Part shown: positions 22,118-33,024 of the stretch, piece after piece | Layout: each line of letters opens with the position of its first letter | Numbering within the stretch: position 1 is the stretch's first letter | Origin: Chiua virens | Lineage: Eukaryota; Basidiomycota; Agaricomycetes; Boletales; Boletaceae | Assembly (NCBI GenBank): GCA_019787685.1 | Contig: JAHNUO010000020.1 | Span: forward strand, 124,001 to 188,000 | DNA: 64,000 bases | Reading direction: 5' to 3' | The notes under the pieces: generated by a model | Told to the model about the DNA's origin: nothing | Seen by the model: the letters and a program-made list of their open reading frames with translations, nothing else | Databases searched by the model: none | Made by a program: the position numbers and the translations under genes

Positions 22118-23149
22118 ATCCATATTGTAGCTCGTGTTATTCACCTAGAATCGCTGTCTTGACGACAACTATTTGTATTGTCGCCTTCTTACCATCGAGA
22201 ATCACTACACGCCATGTTATGTCAATATTGCATACTATGTACAGCTATAACATTGTAATCTCTAAGTCGTGCATCATGGTATAAGCTCATGACTGAATTT
22301 GCTTACATAGTGGTAAGTAATTACATAGGGTGATGGGAATATTAGCGAGTCACCACTCGGAAACCACCCAAAAATGTAACCTGATCCTTCTCGCCCACCG
22401 TAGTCAGAGCTGATTGTCGAACGAATCTCTACATAGTCTGTAGAGAACCTTGTGCGAGCGGGTGCGATTGATCAGGCAACCTGGCGGGCCCGGGACACGG
22501 GTGTTGCCTAAAATGGTAAGTATTCAAATGCCCTTCTCACCCGACGATGTGACGACGGCCTACACCTCTCTCCTACGTCTCACCCACCCTCTCCACCTGA
22601 CTCTCAGTGCCACCTGGACATGACGATGACGTCACAATGTGCCGCGTTGCTGCACCATGCCCTCCCTGCCCTCCCCCTCCCTCCCTCACCTCACTCCACG
22701 ACGACGACGACGACGCCACGTTCGTACGGGCATCTTGCAAGCCCTAGCAGTGGGAGCCCCGGAATCCAACGGTATGATCTAGTAAGTGCTTTTGTCACTT
22801 TGGCCAGACTAACTCAAGTTGTAGGCCTCCATTTGAGTCAACCTCGACGACGCAGTGGGTTTTTACGGTGGATAGAACGTCTAGCATGGTTGGAATGTGG
22901 TGTGGGTGGCCTAGGTACGTCCATATTGGTCTGATCTTTATTCCATTCGGACTGACCTTCCTGCTCAGCCAGTAGTTGCATTTTGACTCGTATCGGGTCC
23001 CCATCTTCTCACTCTTGCCCTCACCTCGCCTTGCCCTCGCCTTTGCCCTTATCTTGCACGGTCGCCCCTTGCCTCGGCCTCGGCCTCGTCCTTACCCCAC
23101 CCTGACCTGCCCCGCCCTTGCCTCATCTCTCCCCTTAGCTCGCCTGACG
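22118..23149. other. Non-coding stretch downstream of cyclin
   Basis: Includes two 'acatagt' clusters (22305-22330, 22430-22445) like those at 12.9 and 23.9 kb, and a CGACGA run at 22695-22712. Open frames here show biased composition only. Confidence 0.4.
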
Positions 23150-23640
23150 AAGACAACAACAACAATGCGAGAACCATGTCATCATGATTCTGGCGTTGCT
23201 GTTGTCACATTCATCACCTTCGCCTCGTCCTTCCCTTCCTTCACCTCAGCTGACGACGATACTAGCAGCGACGCGAATACCATGCGACGCCGGCAACAAC
23301 GCAATAGCCGCGCTCTTCTCGTCGCCCTCCCTCGACCCACTTTCCACCTTGCCTGATGACGACAGCGACGACGCAAAAACCATGTGAAGACCACACGACT
23401 GCGACCACAACATAAGAACCGCGCGCTACCGCGGTTCTCGTGTTGTTTTCATTGCTCTCATCGCCTTCGCCTTGGATCATCCTTCCTTCCCTTCACCCCG
23501 CATGGCAATGACAGCAACAACAACGCAAAGACCACGATCTAGCATGGCTTTCGTATTGTTCTTGTCGCCCCCGCCCCTCCCTTCACTTTGCCTGACGACA
23601 GCGACAACGACTCAGACACGGGAACCACGATAGCACGGTT
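23150..23640. repeat. Degenerate tandem repeat, unit about 85-150 bases
   Basis: A core of tgacgac...agcgacgacgcaa..accatg recurs around 23150, 23250, 23355, 23505 and 23590, each followed by a pyrimidine-rich ttctcgtcgccctcccttcacctt-type stretch. Unit length is uneven, so the array is old. Its composition resembles the reverse complement of the 13.8-15.2 kb minisatellite. Confidence 0.6.
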
Positions 23641-23919
23641 CTCGTGTAGCGCAGGTATTGGTATGAGTAAGTATCAGGACACCCGCGGCTTTACCTCAGG
23701 CTGGCATGCGCACACTGGCAAAGTCTTGCGAAACAGACGAGAGGGTGGAGCTCGTCTCAGGAGCCACCTCCGAGTCGTCCTCTCCTTTTGTGCTAGCCCA
23801 TGACTGGTTTGCAATGGCAATGCGACACAACTTCGCGACACGATATTGTCCACGCGTCACACTTGTCTCATACATGTCTGCACACTGCCACCCTGGGGTG
23901 TGCCTGTGCGGTTACCTAG

Positions 23920-24095
23920 AGCCTATATAGTGATCGAGTGTAGATATAATATACATGAGAGCTATGTAGTGATTGAGTGTGAATAGAATGGATATACGAG
24001 AACTATGTAGTGATTGTGTGAATAGAATGGATATGCAAGAACTATGTAGTAATCAAGTGTGAATGCAATGACTATGCAGTGCTATATAGGCTACA
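23920..24095. repeat. Short tandem repeat, unit about 40 bases, four copies
   Basis: Units begin with ctatgtagtgattgagtg (or close variants) at about 23925, 23964, 24002 and 24041, each continuing gtgaatagaatggatat. The array ends in gtgctatatagg. The ctatgtagt core is the same as in 12.92-13.07 kb. Confidence 0.8.
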
Positions 24096-24194
24096 GTCAC
24101 TACCAAAAATGGTTGCTTACTACAGCACAAAAACAGGGTTTCCTGATGCATCACAGACTTCTTTCTCAAGGTCTTGGCGTACAATGACCTCATT

Positions 24195-24893
24195 GTCTCA
24201 AACCCACCCTTTCTCGTAGCTGCTTCTTCCCCCTCTTGTTGGTCACTTACCCACTCTGAGTCGCCTTGCCCAATGGGCCCTTGCCGTCCCGTTCCTGCAT
24301 GGCAACCGTGCCTTCCGCTTTATACTCTTTCTTGATCCAGGAGATGGTGCCATTTTCCTGTGCTTCCACCCGTGAATGGCTCCAGCTGTCCGGATTGACC
24401 TCGACCTCCTACATATTCTATGGGCGTTTCAACAATACCTCAGCTATCATCTCTAATACTCGCGTTATTCCTACAAATAGCGTCTGCCATTGAGAAATCG
24501 AAATGCACTGAAACCGGCATTACTTCCTGTTGAATCTCATACATCATTGGCAGGTATCGGCACAGATGTTTTTGGGAAGGTGGAGCCTCGATAGATTTGT
24601 CTCTGCGCTTCCTTATGCACTTGCCGTCACGCTATTGGTTTGTAGGAACCCTTTTGTCGTCCCATTCTGATTTTGCATTGCCCATTTTTGTCTTATGCTT
24701 TGGTGGGTCATCCATATTTCACTTTGACCACTGTGCTCATTCAACTAGTTGAACACCTGTCGCTGGTTGTATGTACCTCATCCTTGTTACTTACCATGGT
24801 TGTGTCCCAAGTTCAAATAAGTGCATATCTTGTCATATTCTCGCCCGATGGGATATTTGCAGTTAATTCCCGTGATGTGTCAAATGTCTGAAG
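24195..24893. repeat. Dispersed repeat, copy 1
   Basis: Diverged but collinear with 32222-32865. Shared blocks include ttctcgtagc, a gaatggctccagctgtccg/gaatagctccaactgtccg pair, and near the end gccatggtcgtatcccaga-type plus cccgtgacgtgtcaaa-type sequence. Neither copy has an open reading frame across it, so it may be a decayed transposon or gene. Confidence 0.65.
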
Positions 24894-25146
24894 CTACTGT
24901 TCTTCAGGTGTAGTGCCCAAATGCCAGTGCCGTTGGAGATGATAGTGTACCATGAGACACTTTGAACCATGGAGATTTATTTACATTTGATTGATGATTG
25001 CTGGTGCCAAAATACGTTTGCATTACTAGATGGTCCATAAGGATGTGTGGACAATTCATGTGATGAAACAGTTGAGCTCAACTGCTTATGCTAAGACGAT
25101 CAAGTAGCAGTGAAAAAGCGGTAGATTCTGCCTACATGTTATACTA

Positions 25147-25364
25147 CAGTGACTCCCAAAACCGTTACAATGTTTAGCCCAAATGTAGTGCATGAAGCAC
25201 ACTAGAAGCACCCGTGGGAATATTGCTTAGCATTAGTGAGATAAATACTAGTACACACTCCTGGCTATCTATAGGCGCCTGGATCATGTGATTTGGCCCA
25301 GTGGCTATGGAGATATAGCCAATTTAAAACTGGAACTACATTGTAACAGTTTTGTCACTTTCAT
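25147..25364. repeat. Left terminal inverted repeat of Tc1 element
   Basis: 218 bases, matching the reverse complement of 26541-26758 base for base as far as I can read. Its outer end (agtgactcccaaaaccgtta) is itself inverted at its inner end (agtgacaaaactgttac on the other strand), so each TIR has a nested inverted structure. Confidence 0.92.
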
Positions 25365-25498
25365 AACACTCAATAGGATTTCAATGAAATACAAGGATTG
25401 TTTGTGCTATTTGGTTCTACAAACAAATATACACATATAAACATAGTGTCTGAGTCTAAATATGTTCCCACGCTTCTTGTCTTTCAACCACCACCATC

Positions 25499-26515
25499 AT
25501 GCGATCTCTCTCTGCCACTCAAAAAAATACCATCCTCTCTCAACTTGATTCTGGCTATTCTATTTGCTCCATTGCCTCCAGCACAGGTGTTAGCACTGCT
25601 GCTATCTGGAGGCTTCATTCCAAGGAGTGTTCTGACCTTCAAAAGTCTATTGGAGGTCGCCCATCAAAACTTTCTGATGCCAATGTCCGTCATGCTATTC
25701 GACTTATCTCTAGCAACAAAGCAGAGAATGCTGTTCAAATCACCAAATCCCTCTCTACCATCACCAATCAGTCTATCCACCCCAATACAGTTCATCGTCA
25801 CTTGAAAAAAGCTGGTATGAAAGCTGTAGTCAAGTCCAAACGACCTCTACTCTCTGCCAAGCATCGCAAAGCTTGGTTGGACTTTGCCTATGCTCACAAA
25901 GATTGGACTTTGGAGGATTGGAAACAGGTGGTGTGGTCTGATGAGACCAAGATTAATCGCCTTGGGTCAAATGGTCGTAAATGGGCATGGAAAAAGGCAG
26001 GAGAGGGCCTTAGTGATAGGTTGGTTCAAGGCACTCTCAAGTTTGGAGGGGGTTCTCTGATGTTATGGGGCTGTATGACTTGGGATGGCATTGGATATGC
26101 TACCAAGATTGATGGTAGGATGGATAGTGACCTTTACCTTCAAATTTTGAAGGATGAGCTTCAAGCTTCCTTGGAGTTTTATGGTCTTAATCCTCCTGAT
26201 ACCATCTTTCAACAGGACAATGACCCAAAGCATACCTGCAGGAGGGTCAAGGAGTGGCTAGAAGAACAGGATTTCAGGACTATGGTGTGGCCTGCACAGT
26301 CTCCAGATCTTAACCCCATAGAACACATCTGGCTTTATCTCAAAAAGAAGCTTGCAGAGTATGAAAACCCTCCTAAGGGAATAGAGGAGTTATGGAGAAG
26401 GACTCAAGAGGAGTGGGACAAGATACCAGCTGAGGTTTGTCAGAAATTGATTGAGAGCATGCCTAGGAGGGTTGAGGCAGTGCTCAAAGCTAAAGGAGGA
26501 TACACCAAATATTGA
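25499..26515 (+). CDS. Tc1-family transposase, DD34E
   Basis: 338 residues, single exon, normal length for Tc1. It cuts and inserts DNA at TA sites. The N-terminal paired-type helix-turn-helix domains read SATQKNTILSQLDSGYSI and IGGRPSKLSDANVRHAIRL. The catalytic triad is D in VVWSDETKI, D in FQQDNDPKHT, and E in SPDLNPIEHIW, with 34 residues between the last two. The frame is clean from ATG to stop, with no allele-pair breaks and no introns. AT-richer codon use than neighbouring genes fits a recent arrival. Confidence 0.96.
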   Translation: MRSLSATQKNTILSQLDSGYSICSIASSTGVSTAAIWRLHSKECSDLQKSIGGRPSKLSDANVRHAIRLISSNKAENAVQITKSLSTITNQSIHPNTVHRHLKKAGMKAVVKSKRPLLSAKHRKAWLDFAYAHKDWTLEDWKQVVWSDETKINRLGSNGRKWAWKKAGEGLSDRLVQGTLKFGGGSLMLWGCMTWDGIGYATKIDGRMDSDLYLQILKDELQASLEFYGLNPPDTIFQQDNDPKHTCRRVKEWLEEQDFRTMVWPAQSPDLNPIEHIWLYLKKKLAEYENPPKGIEELWRRTQEEWDKIPAEVCQKLIESMPRRVEAVLKAKGGYTKY

Positions 26516-26540
26516 TATATACCAAATACCCTATCTATCA

Positions 26541-26758
26541 ATGAAAGTGACAAAACTGTTACAATGTAGTTCCAGTTTTAAATTGGCTATATCTCCATAG
26601 CCACTGGGCCAAATCACATGATCCAGGCGCCTATAGATAGCCAGGAGTGTGTACTAGTATTTATCTCACTAATGCTAAGCAATATTCCCACGGGTGCTTC
26701 TAGTGTGCTTCATGCACTACATTTGGGCTAAACATTGTAACGGTTTTGGGAGTCACTG
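26541..26758. repeat. Right terminal inverted repeat of Tc1 element
   Basis: Inverted partner of 25147-25364, beginning 25 bases after the transposase stop. Confidence 0.92.
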
Positions 26759-27086
26759 TATAGGAGATCGTAGTACTACCTACACCCGGGGGCCCACAAT
26801 TACTTAGTAGCGGTTCAAATAATATCACATCTTTGAACAAGTTGATAGAACGGATTCCTAGGCCCAACTCAAATCTCCCTCATTGATCATTCAGAGTCCG
26901 TGAGAGGCCAAGTATAATCAGGGGCACCTTACATCCAGCTACCGATCATACCAGCCCGGGCGTATGCACCTAGTCGCATAGCATAGGTGAAAGAAAAAGA
27001 TGTGTGCCATAACTTAAGCCCACCTGCGACAAATGTTATCTTAACATATGGCGATATACAGTGTCAGGCCCACGCCTCAGACCGTA
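26759..27086. other. Short intergenic stretch between Tc1 and WD40 paralog B
   Basis: No gene or repeat recognised beyond the flanking TA duplication. Confidence 0.5.
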
Positions 27087-29444
27087 TCAACCCTGGCGAA
27101 CTACCGCTGCCTTGACCACGGTCGATACTGTCAAGGCGTTGTTCTGCCTCAGATCATGATCTTCCGTGATGACGTCGTTGATCAATCCCAGGCGAGTCGT
27201 GCAAAGGACCCTGCCTCTCGCCGGCATTCCCGGATCTATTTGGTCCACCACCATTGTGTTTCCGTCGAACGTCTGTCCGGGATGAACAAGGACGACTTTG
27301 AAGTCAGCTGCGAGCACGGTTCCAGTTGATTCTCTGAGTCTTTCTGCGGCTGAAATCATGGTTGAGATGTCGTGCCAGAATTTTGGCGACATTTTCGCTT
27401 CTGTGTCGGAAGTAGAAACAGCACAACCAGCGGCGACGACGATGTCGGAGAGGCCACACATGATGTGCGGGACGAGTGTATCGACGTTCTCGGTGGAGGT
27501 GGATGTATTGGCAGCGGTCAGTGACCGCCAACCGGCAGCGAACGCGTGAGATTCTGTTGGTCAAGGTCAGCAAACCGTTGATAATGACAGATTGACAGCT
27601 CACCTGATTTGCACATTCGTTTGTATATTTCCCAATGAGCTCATCCGCTCCTATGGCCATCATCCAAGAGGAAATGATCATGCACAAGTGAGAGGTGAGG
27701 TAGGCCCGAAACGTGATCGGGAGGTACAGGGGCAAGTTGTGGCGAGGCAGATTCAGTAAGCGGTCCACCAGTAATTGAGGGATAGAATTGGAGACACGTT
27801 GCGCAGCAATTAATCGTTCTTCATCATCGGGGGACTCAATGTGGTGCGTGAAATACATGGACACGGTCATCGAAGTCTGTTGAATTGCTGCATTGAGCTC
27901 GTTGAGAGTGCGGACTATTGCCTTTTCGGCGGATGCGTCCGATCCAGTAGTGTACTGATGAATGGTAGGTGATTCTGGTTGACTGTCTGCGATGGCATGG
28001 GTAGTATCTCTCAGCTGGTCGTTGTACAGTTGATGGATGTCATGCGTTCGCGCTTCGGACCATCTGAGCTCATTTCGTGTAACGATGAGCTCGTGGACTA
28101 CATCAGGGAGCTGGTCGAGTTCTCTGCGTACTGCAGACAGCTTGTCCATTTTGATGGCAACTGCCTGCTTCTGGTGGTCTAGTTCAGCCTTGAAAGCGGT
28201 AATTTGGCGGAGCTTGCGCAACCGTGCCCTATAGCGATGCTGGAGGTCCGTGAGGTCCGCTTGGAGGTTCATGGCAGTCTTTTAGGTTGTAATGAGGCCA
28301 TTCATGACATCAGCGGAGAGGTGAACTTACGTTGTTGCAGTAGTGAGCAGGAAGAACACTGTGCAAATTCCGCATGGTGATGGTCCTGCCCGCATTCGTC
28401 ACTACTATGTTGTGATTTGGCGATATTGCCATGGACCGGACAGCAGTATCGACGAAAGACCCGATCTGTTTGTGGGTCACTGCATCCCAAAACGAGACGG
28501 AGTCATTTACAGAGGCTGCGATGTATGCGCTATCGCTTGCCAATGCGATGCAGAGAGGGTATCCATTATTGTGAATGCGCCATTTCGAGAGCGTGGACCT
28601 GGTCAATACGTCAAGACGGTGGATGTGGCCATCACTTGATGCAACGAAGAGATGCTTGCTGTTGTGATGCCACGCGACAGATTGGTTGTGAAAGCAAGTG
28701 ACAGTAAGCTTGAAATCGGCGAGGCGGCCACTTTCACATTCGAAGATCCAGACGAACTGTGTGGCAGTTGCCAACAGCTGTCCGTTTGGTGAGAATTTTG
28801 CTGCGGCCAGCCGGTCATCGTGTTTCAGTCTTTGCAGTTCATCACCGCTCGAGAGTGACCAAATTCGAGCTGTCTTGTCAATTGAGCCTGTTGCAATCCT
28901 TGTACCGTCCAACGACAGGTCGACGGCATTCAGTTTGTTCGTGTCCTTTTACCTCGGCCACAAGCTCTCCGCTCTCCGTATCAAACACCCGAATCAGGCC
29001 TCCACGCGCCCTGCTCACAATCCGTTTTCCATCTTGCGATACCGCAATGTTCCAGACCACATCCCCCGCGTCCATTGGCTTCCTCTCTTCTGCCCCATCG
29101 TCTATTCCCAAACATCGAATCCTGCCTTCCACGCCACCGGCCAAGACGCAATTCCCATCAGCCGTAAACACGACTGAATATATGTCGTGTCTGCAATTGA
29201 TTTTGATCCTCTTCGTCATACCCCCTGAGACCCGTCGCTGCACCTTTGTCGCCCCCCAAGCCCCCGACATCGAGTTTGACGGAATCCTCACGGCCCAAGT
29301 GACAGCAATCGTGATGTGGCACGCGGGCCCAAACACAAGGGCCATCAAACTTCGTTGCTCTAAGGATGAATTGACAATGAATGATGGGAATCTATGAGTA
29401 GCAACGGCAGTACTAGTGAAGAGACATCGCCGGAGTAAATTCAA
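27087..29444 (-). CDS. WD40-repeat/coiled-coil protein, paralog B, possibly defective
   Basis: Same architecture as A and C. The WD40 part (about 29.23-28.33 kb) includes DIYSVVFTADGNCVLAGG and DLSLDGTRIATGSIDKTARIWS. The coiled-coil exon has FKAELDHQKQAVAIKMDKL and ELRWSEARTHDIHQLY. The C-terminal exon has MSPKFWHDISTMISAAERL. The 5' end is unlike the paralogs: the two small leader exons are absent and the frame opens into unrelated sequence, with possible starts at 29444 or 29270 (MSGAWGATKVQ). Near 28931-28933 the frame shifts; it is either a real 2-base loss or an A(C/T)G allele pair plus a codon loss. Near 27635 an A is missing against C, which spoils the exon 2-exon 3 phase. The last intron has a GT donor, unlike A and C. 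Confidence 0.68.
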
Positions 29445-29618
29445 ACAGTTCTAAAAGACCTCACTTAGGTAGGAACTACGGTACAAAGTGAACGATGTAC
29501 CTACGTAATGAGTTGAAATTAAGATCTCCAACAAGAGTCGATGTACATAACCGGTCACTCGTTACGGGAGACGGGATACAATAATGATTTCACAGACACA
29601 AATGGTCGACGCACCGTA

Positions 29619-31999
29619 TCAGCCCTGGCAAATTACTGCCGCCTTGATTACGGTCGACAGTGTCAAGGCGTTGTTCTGCCCCAGATGTGGGGACTCTCTG
29701 ACAAATTCCCGAATCAATCCCAAGCAAGTCGTGCAAAGGACCTTGCCCCCCGCTGGGATTACCGGACCCGCTTGGTGATCCACCACCATTGTTCTTTCGT
29801 CAAATGGCTGTCCGGGGTGAATGAGGACGACTTTGAAATCAGCCACGAGCGCGGTTCCAATCATTTCTCTGAGTCTCTCGGTGGCTGAGATCATGCTTGC
29901 AATGTCGTGCCAGAATTTTGGCGACATTTTTGCATGTGTGTCGGAAGTAGAAGCAGCGCAACCGGCTGCGACGATGATGTCGGAGAGGCCGTGCATGACG
30001 TGCAGCACGATGTTCTCCGAGTCGGTGGAGGCGGGGATATTGGTGGCGGTCAGTGATCGCCAACCGGTCGCGAACGTGTGAGATTCTATGGTCAAGGTCA
30101 GCAAACCGTGGATGGTGGTTGATTGAAAACTCGCCTAATTTGCACATTCGTTCGTACATTTTCCCGATGAGCTCGTCCGCCCCTCTGTCACTCGTCCACG
30201 AAGAAATAATCATGTGTAAGTAAGAGGTGATGTAGGCTCGAAGGGCGATTGGGAGGTACAGGGGCAGGTTGTGACGAGGTAAAGTCAGTAAGCAGTCCAC
30301 CAAGGATTGAGGGATAGAGTCGGAGGCATGTCGCGCGGCGGATGATTGTTCTTCGGTGTCGGGGATCTTGATGTGGTGTATGAAATACGTGGACACGGTC
30401 ATCGAAGTCCGTTGAATAGCTGCATTGAGATGCTCGAGAGTATGGACTATTCCCTTTTCGGCAGACGAGTCGGAACCTGTGATGGATTGGTGGATGGCAG
30501 GTGATTCAGATTGGCTGTCTGCAACGGCGGAGGCGATATCTCTTGGCTGGTGGCTGTACCATTGATGGATGTCGTGCGTTCGAGCTTCGGACCACCTGAG
30601 CTCATTCCGCGCGACGACAACCTCATGCGATAAATCAGGGAGCTGATCGAGTTCTCGGCGCACGGTGGCAAGCCTATCCATTTTGATGGCAACTGCACGC
30701 TTCCGGTGGTCTAGTTCAGCCTTGAGAGCGGTAATTTGGCAGAACTTGCGCGACTGCGCCTTATAGCGACGCTGGAGGTTCGTGAGATCGGTATGGAGAT
30801 TCCGGGCGGTCTTTAGGTTGTAATGAGGACTGTCACGGCGTTATACGGAGAGGTAGACTTACGTTGTCGCAGTGGTGAGCAGGAAGAACACTGTGCAAAT
30901 TCTGCACGGTAATAGTCTTGCCCGCACTCACCACTATGTTGTGATTTGACGATATTGCCATGGATGAAATGGTATCAGCGAGCCAGATGGGAGATCCGAT
31001 CTGTTCGTGCGTCACTGCATTCCAGAACGAGACGGATCCACCTGTAGACGCTGCGATGTATGCGCTATCGCTTGCCAAGGCGATGCACCAAGGGTTGTAA
31101 TCGTCATGAATGCGCCATTTCGAGAGCGTCGCCTTAGTCAATACATCAAGGTGGTGAATGTGGCCATCACTTGATGTAACGAAGAGATGCCTGCTGTCGT
31201 GATGCCACGCAACGGATTGGTTGTGTAGTAAACTTGAACTAGCAGTGATGTTGAAATCGGCGAGGTGACGACCACTATCGCTTTCATAAATCCACACGTA
31301 CCACACGGTGGCAGTCGCCAACAGCAGTCCGTTTGGCGAAAATTTTGCCACGAGCACCTTGTCGCCGTCTTGAGGTAGTCTTTGTAGTTGTAGTTGGCCA
31401 CTACTCGAGAGCGACCAATTGTTCGCACTCCATCCGTCTGATCCCGTCGCAATTCTTCTCCTGTCCAATGACACGTCGACAGCAGTCACTCCCCCTCCGA
31501 CGTGTCCATTCAGCTCCATCACGAGTTCTCCGCTTTCCATATCAAACACCTGAGCAACCCCCGACTGTGCTCCGCTCACAATCAACGTCCCATCCTGCGA
31601 TACCCCAATGTTCAAGACCGACGACCGCACGTCAATTGGCTTCTTCACTTCTTTACCATCATCTATTCCCCAACATCGTATCTTGCCTTCCGTGCCACCA
31701 GCCAAGATGCGCTTCCCGTCAGCCGTAAACACGACTGAAGATATGTAATCTCGGCCATCGATCACCTTCACTGTGGGAGCCCTATTGGAAGGGGTCCTCA
31801 TCAGTACGCCAGTCTTCGGTAACCTTTATCTTGGCCATCTCGCTTTGACCGCTCTTACTTTTTCTTGCCCTTGCTCGACCTGGCACTAGTGGCACTACTC
31901 TCATTCGATCCTTGCTTCTTGTCAGTACCATCCTTTCAGTTATCCTTTGATTTACTCACCGTTTCTTTGTGCTAGTACTCGACGCAATCCGGAAAACAT
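29619..31999 (-). CDS. WD40-repeat/coiled-coil protein, paralog C (most intact copy)
   Basis: Start MFSGLRRVLAQRN at 31999. Exon 2 is Ser/Lys-rich (SNESSATSARSSKGKKK). Exon 3 carries the WD40 propeller from APTVKVIDGRDYISSVVF to about 30863, with repeats ending in SGQLQ, DSGRHL and VSFWNAV. Intron 30811-30862 leads to a coiled coil (ALKAELDHRKRAVAIKMDRL), the conserved ELRWSEARTHDIHQW and LEHLNAAIQRTSMTVSTYF, and an amphipathic helical part (PRHNLPLYLPIALRAY). A GC-AG intron (30086-30134) precedes the C-terminal block with MSPKFWHDIASMI and ADFKVVLIHPGQ. All phases agree, giving roughly 700 residues. The helical part resembles an uncharacterised module I recall from many Agaricomycete proteins (LNAEIxQxA-type). 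WD40 suggests a scaffold; no enzymatic motif is seen. Confidence 0.82.
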
Positions 32000-32221
32000 T
32001 GTCGATCGATGCAAGAACGAGCGGCGTGGATGTCGCTTTCCCCCACGACACATGGCACGTGGTGTCTCCTCAAGCTTCACTCGTGACCTTGACGGTGGTT
32101 CCATGTACCCTTTGTATTTCCTTGCCGTACCCTGGGTGCTTTTCAAAGCAGGATTCAATCCCTGTATACATCATAGAGTCACTCCCCGGAGTCTCATACA
32201 ATGGTCTCATTGCCTCAGGTC

Positions 32222-32865
32222 CGTGCTTCTCGTAGCCTCTGCTCATCCCTTTGACCTGGTTACTCCACTCCACTCGCTTCGGCCGCCCGTGCAATCCTAT
32301 TCTTGCATGTCCGCAACCATTCCTCCCACACCTTATTCTTTCTCGACTCAGGGAACGAATAGCTCCAACTGTCCGAATTGACTTCGCCCTCGTTCGACCA
32401 CGTCCTTCTTCGGACGGTTCCGCAATACCCTCGCCATTACCTTAATCCTCAGGCTAATAACCACCGCCACCGCACAAGGTTCCACCTTATTGAAACCGGC
32501 ATCATCGCTACTGTTGGATCTCGAACCCTGGTTACTGGGAAGGCGGAGCCTTGACCGATTCTTCTCTATATGCACCCTTTAATTGTGGACTTGTCGTCAC
32601 GCAGTCGATTCCCCCCTTTTGATGTCCCATTTTGTTTTGACTTTGCTCATTTTTGCCACAGATCCATTCCTCAAGCCGGTGGGTCATCCATAACTCACTT
32701 TTATCATGATTCCGCCGATCCAACCCGTTGGACACCTTTCGTTACTCACTGTGTATGTCATCCTTGTCACTTGCCATGGTCGTATCCCAGACTCAAATGA
32801 GTACATGTCATCGCATTCTCGCCGATCGGATATTCATAGTGAATGCCCGTGACGTGTCAAACCAA
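32222..32865. repeat. Dispersed repeat, copy 2
   Basis: Partner of 24195-24893, same orientation, lying upstream of WD40 paralog C. It has many stops in all frames. The rest of 32000-33024 holds no recognised gene apart from the upstream region of C, which is partly similar to the upstream region of A (acgacac..cacgtg). Confidence 0.65.
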
Positions 32866-33024
32866 CCGACAAGCATTAGACAGGTTCCTGTACTTGTGTC
32901 GTTGTGGTGCCAAAAGAGAATGGGATAGCCTGTGGGTTTTTGCACGTGTCTGCGTCGACGTTGGAGATAGAGACCACGAGCCATACCATGAAGGTTGGAG
33001 GTAAAAACACTTGACCGCCTGGCT

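Larger units (their letters stand above)
25147..26758 (+). mobile_element. Complete Tc1/mariner element, 1612 bp, TA target duplication
   Basis: Bounded by CAGTGACTCCC ... GGGAGTCACTG and flanked on both sides by TA (25145-25146, 26759-26760). The 218-bp terminal inverted repeats appear identical by eye, and the transposase is uninterrupted, so insertion is recent and the element is potentially autonomous. Confidence 0.95.

Noticed and set aside
23150..24095. CRISPR-like array
   Set aside because: This is eukaryotic nuclear DNA. Units are degenerate tandem repeats without uniform spacers or any cas gene.
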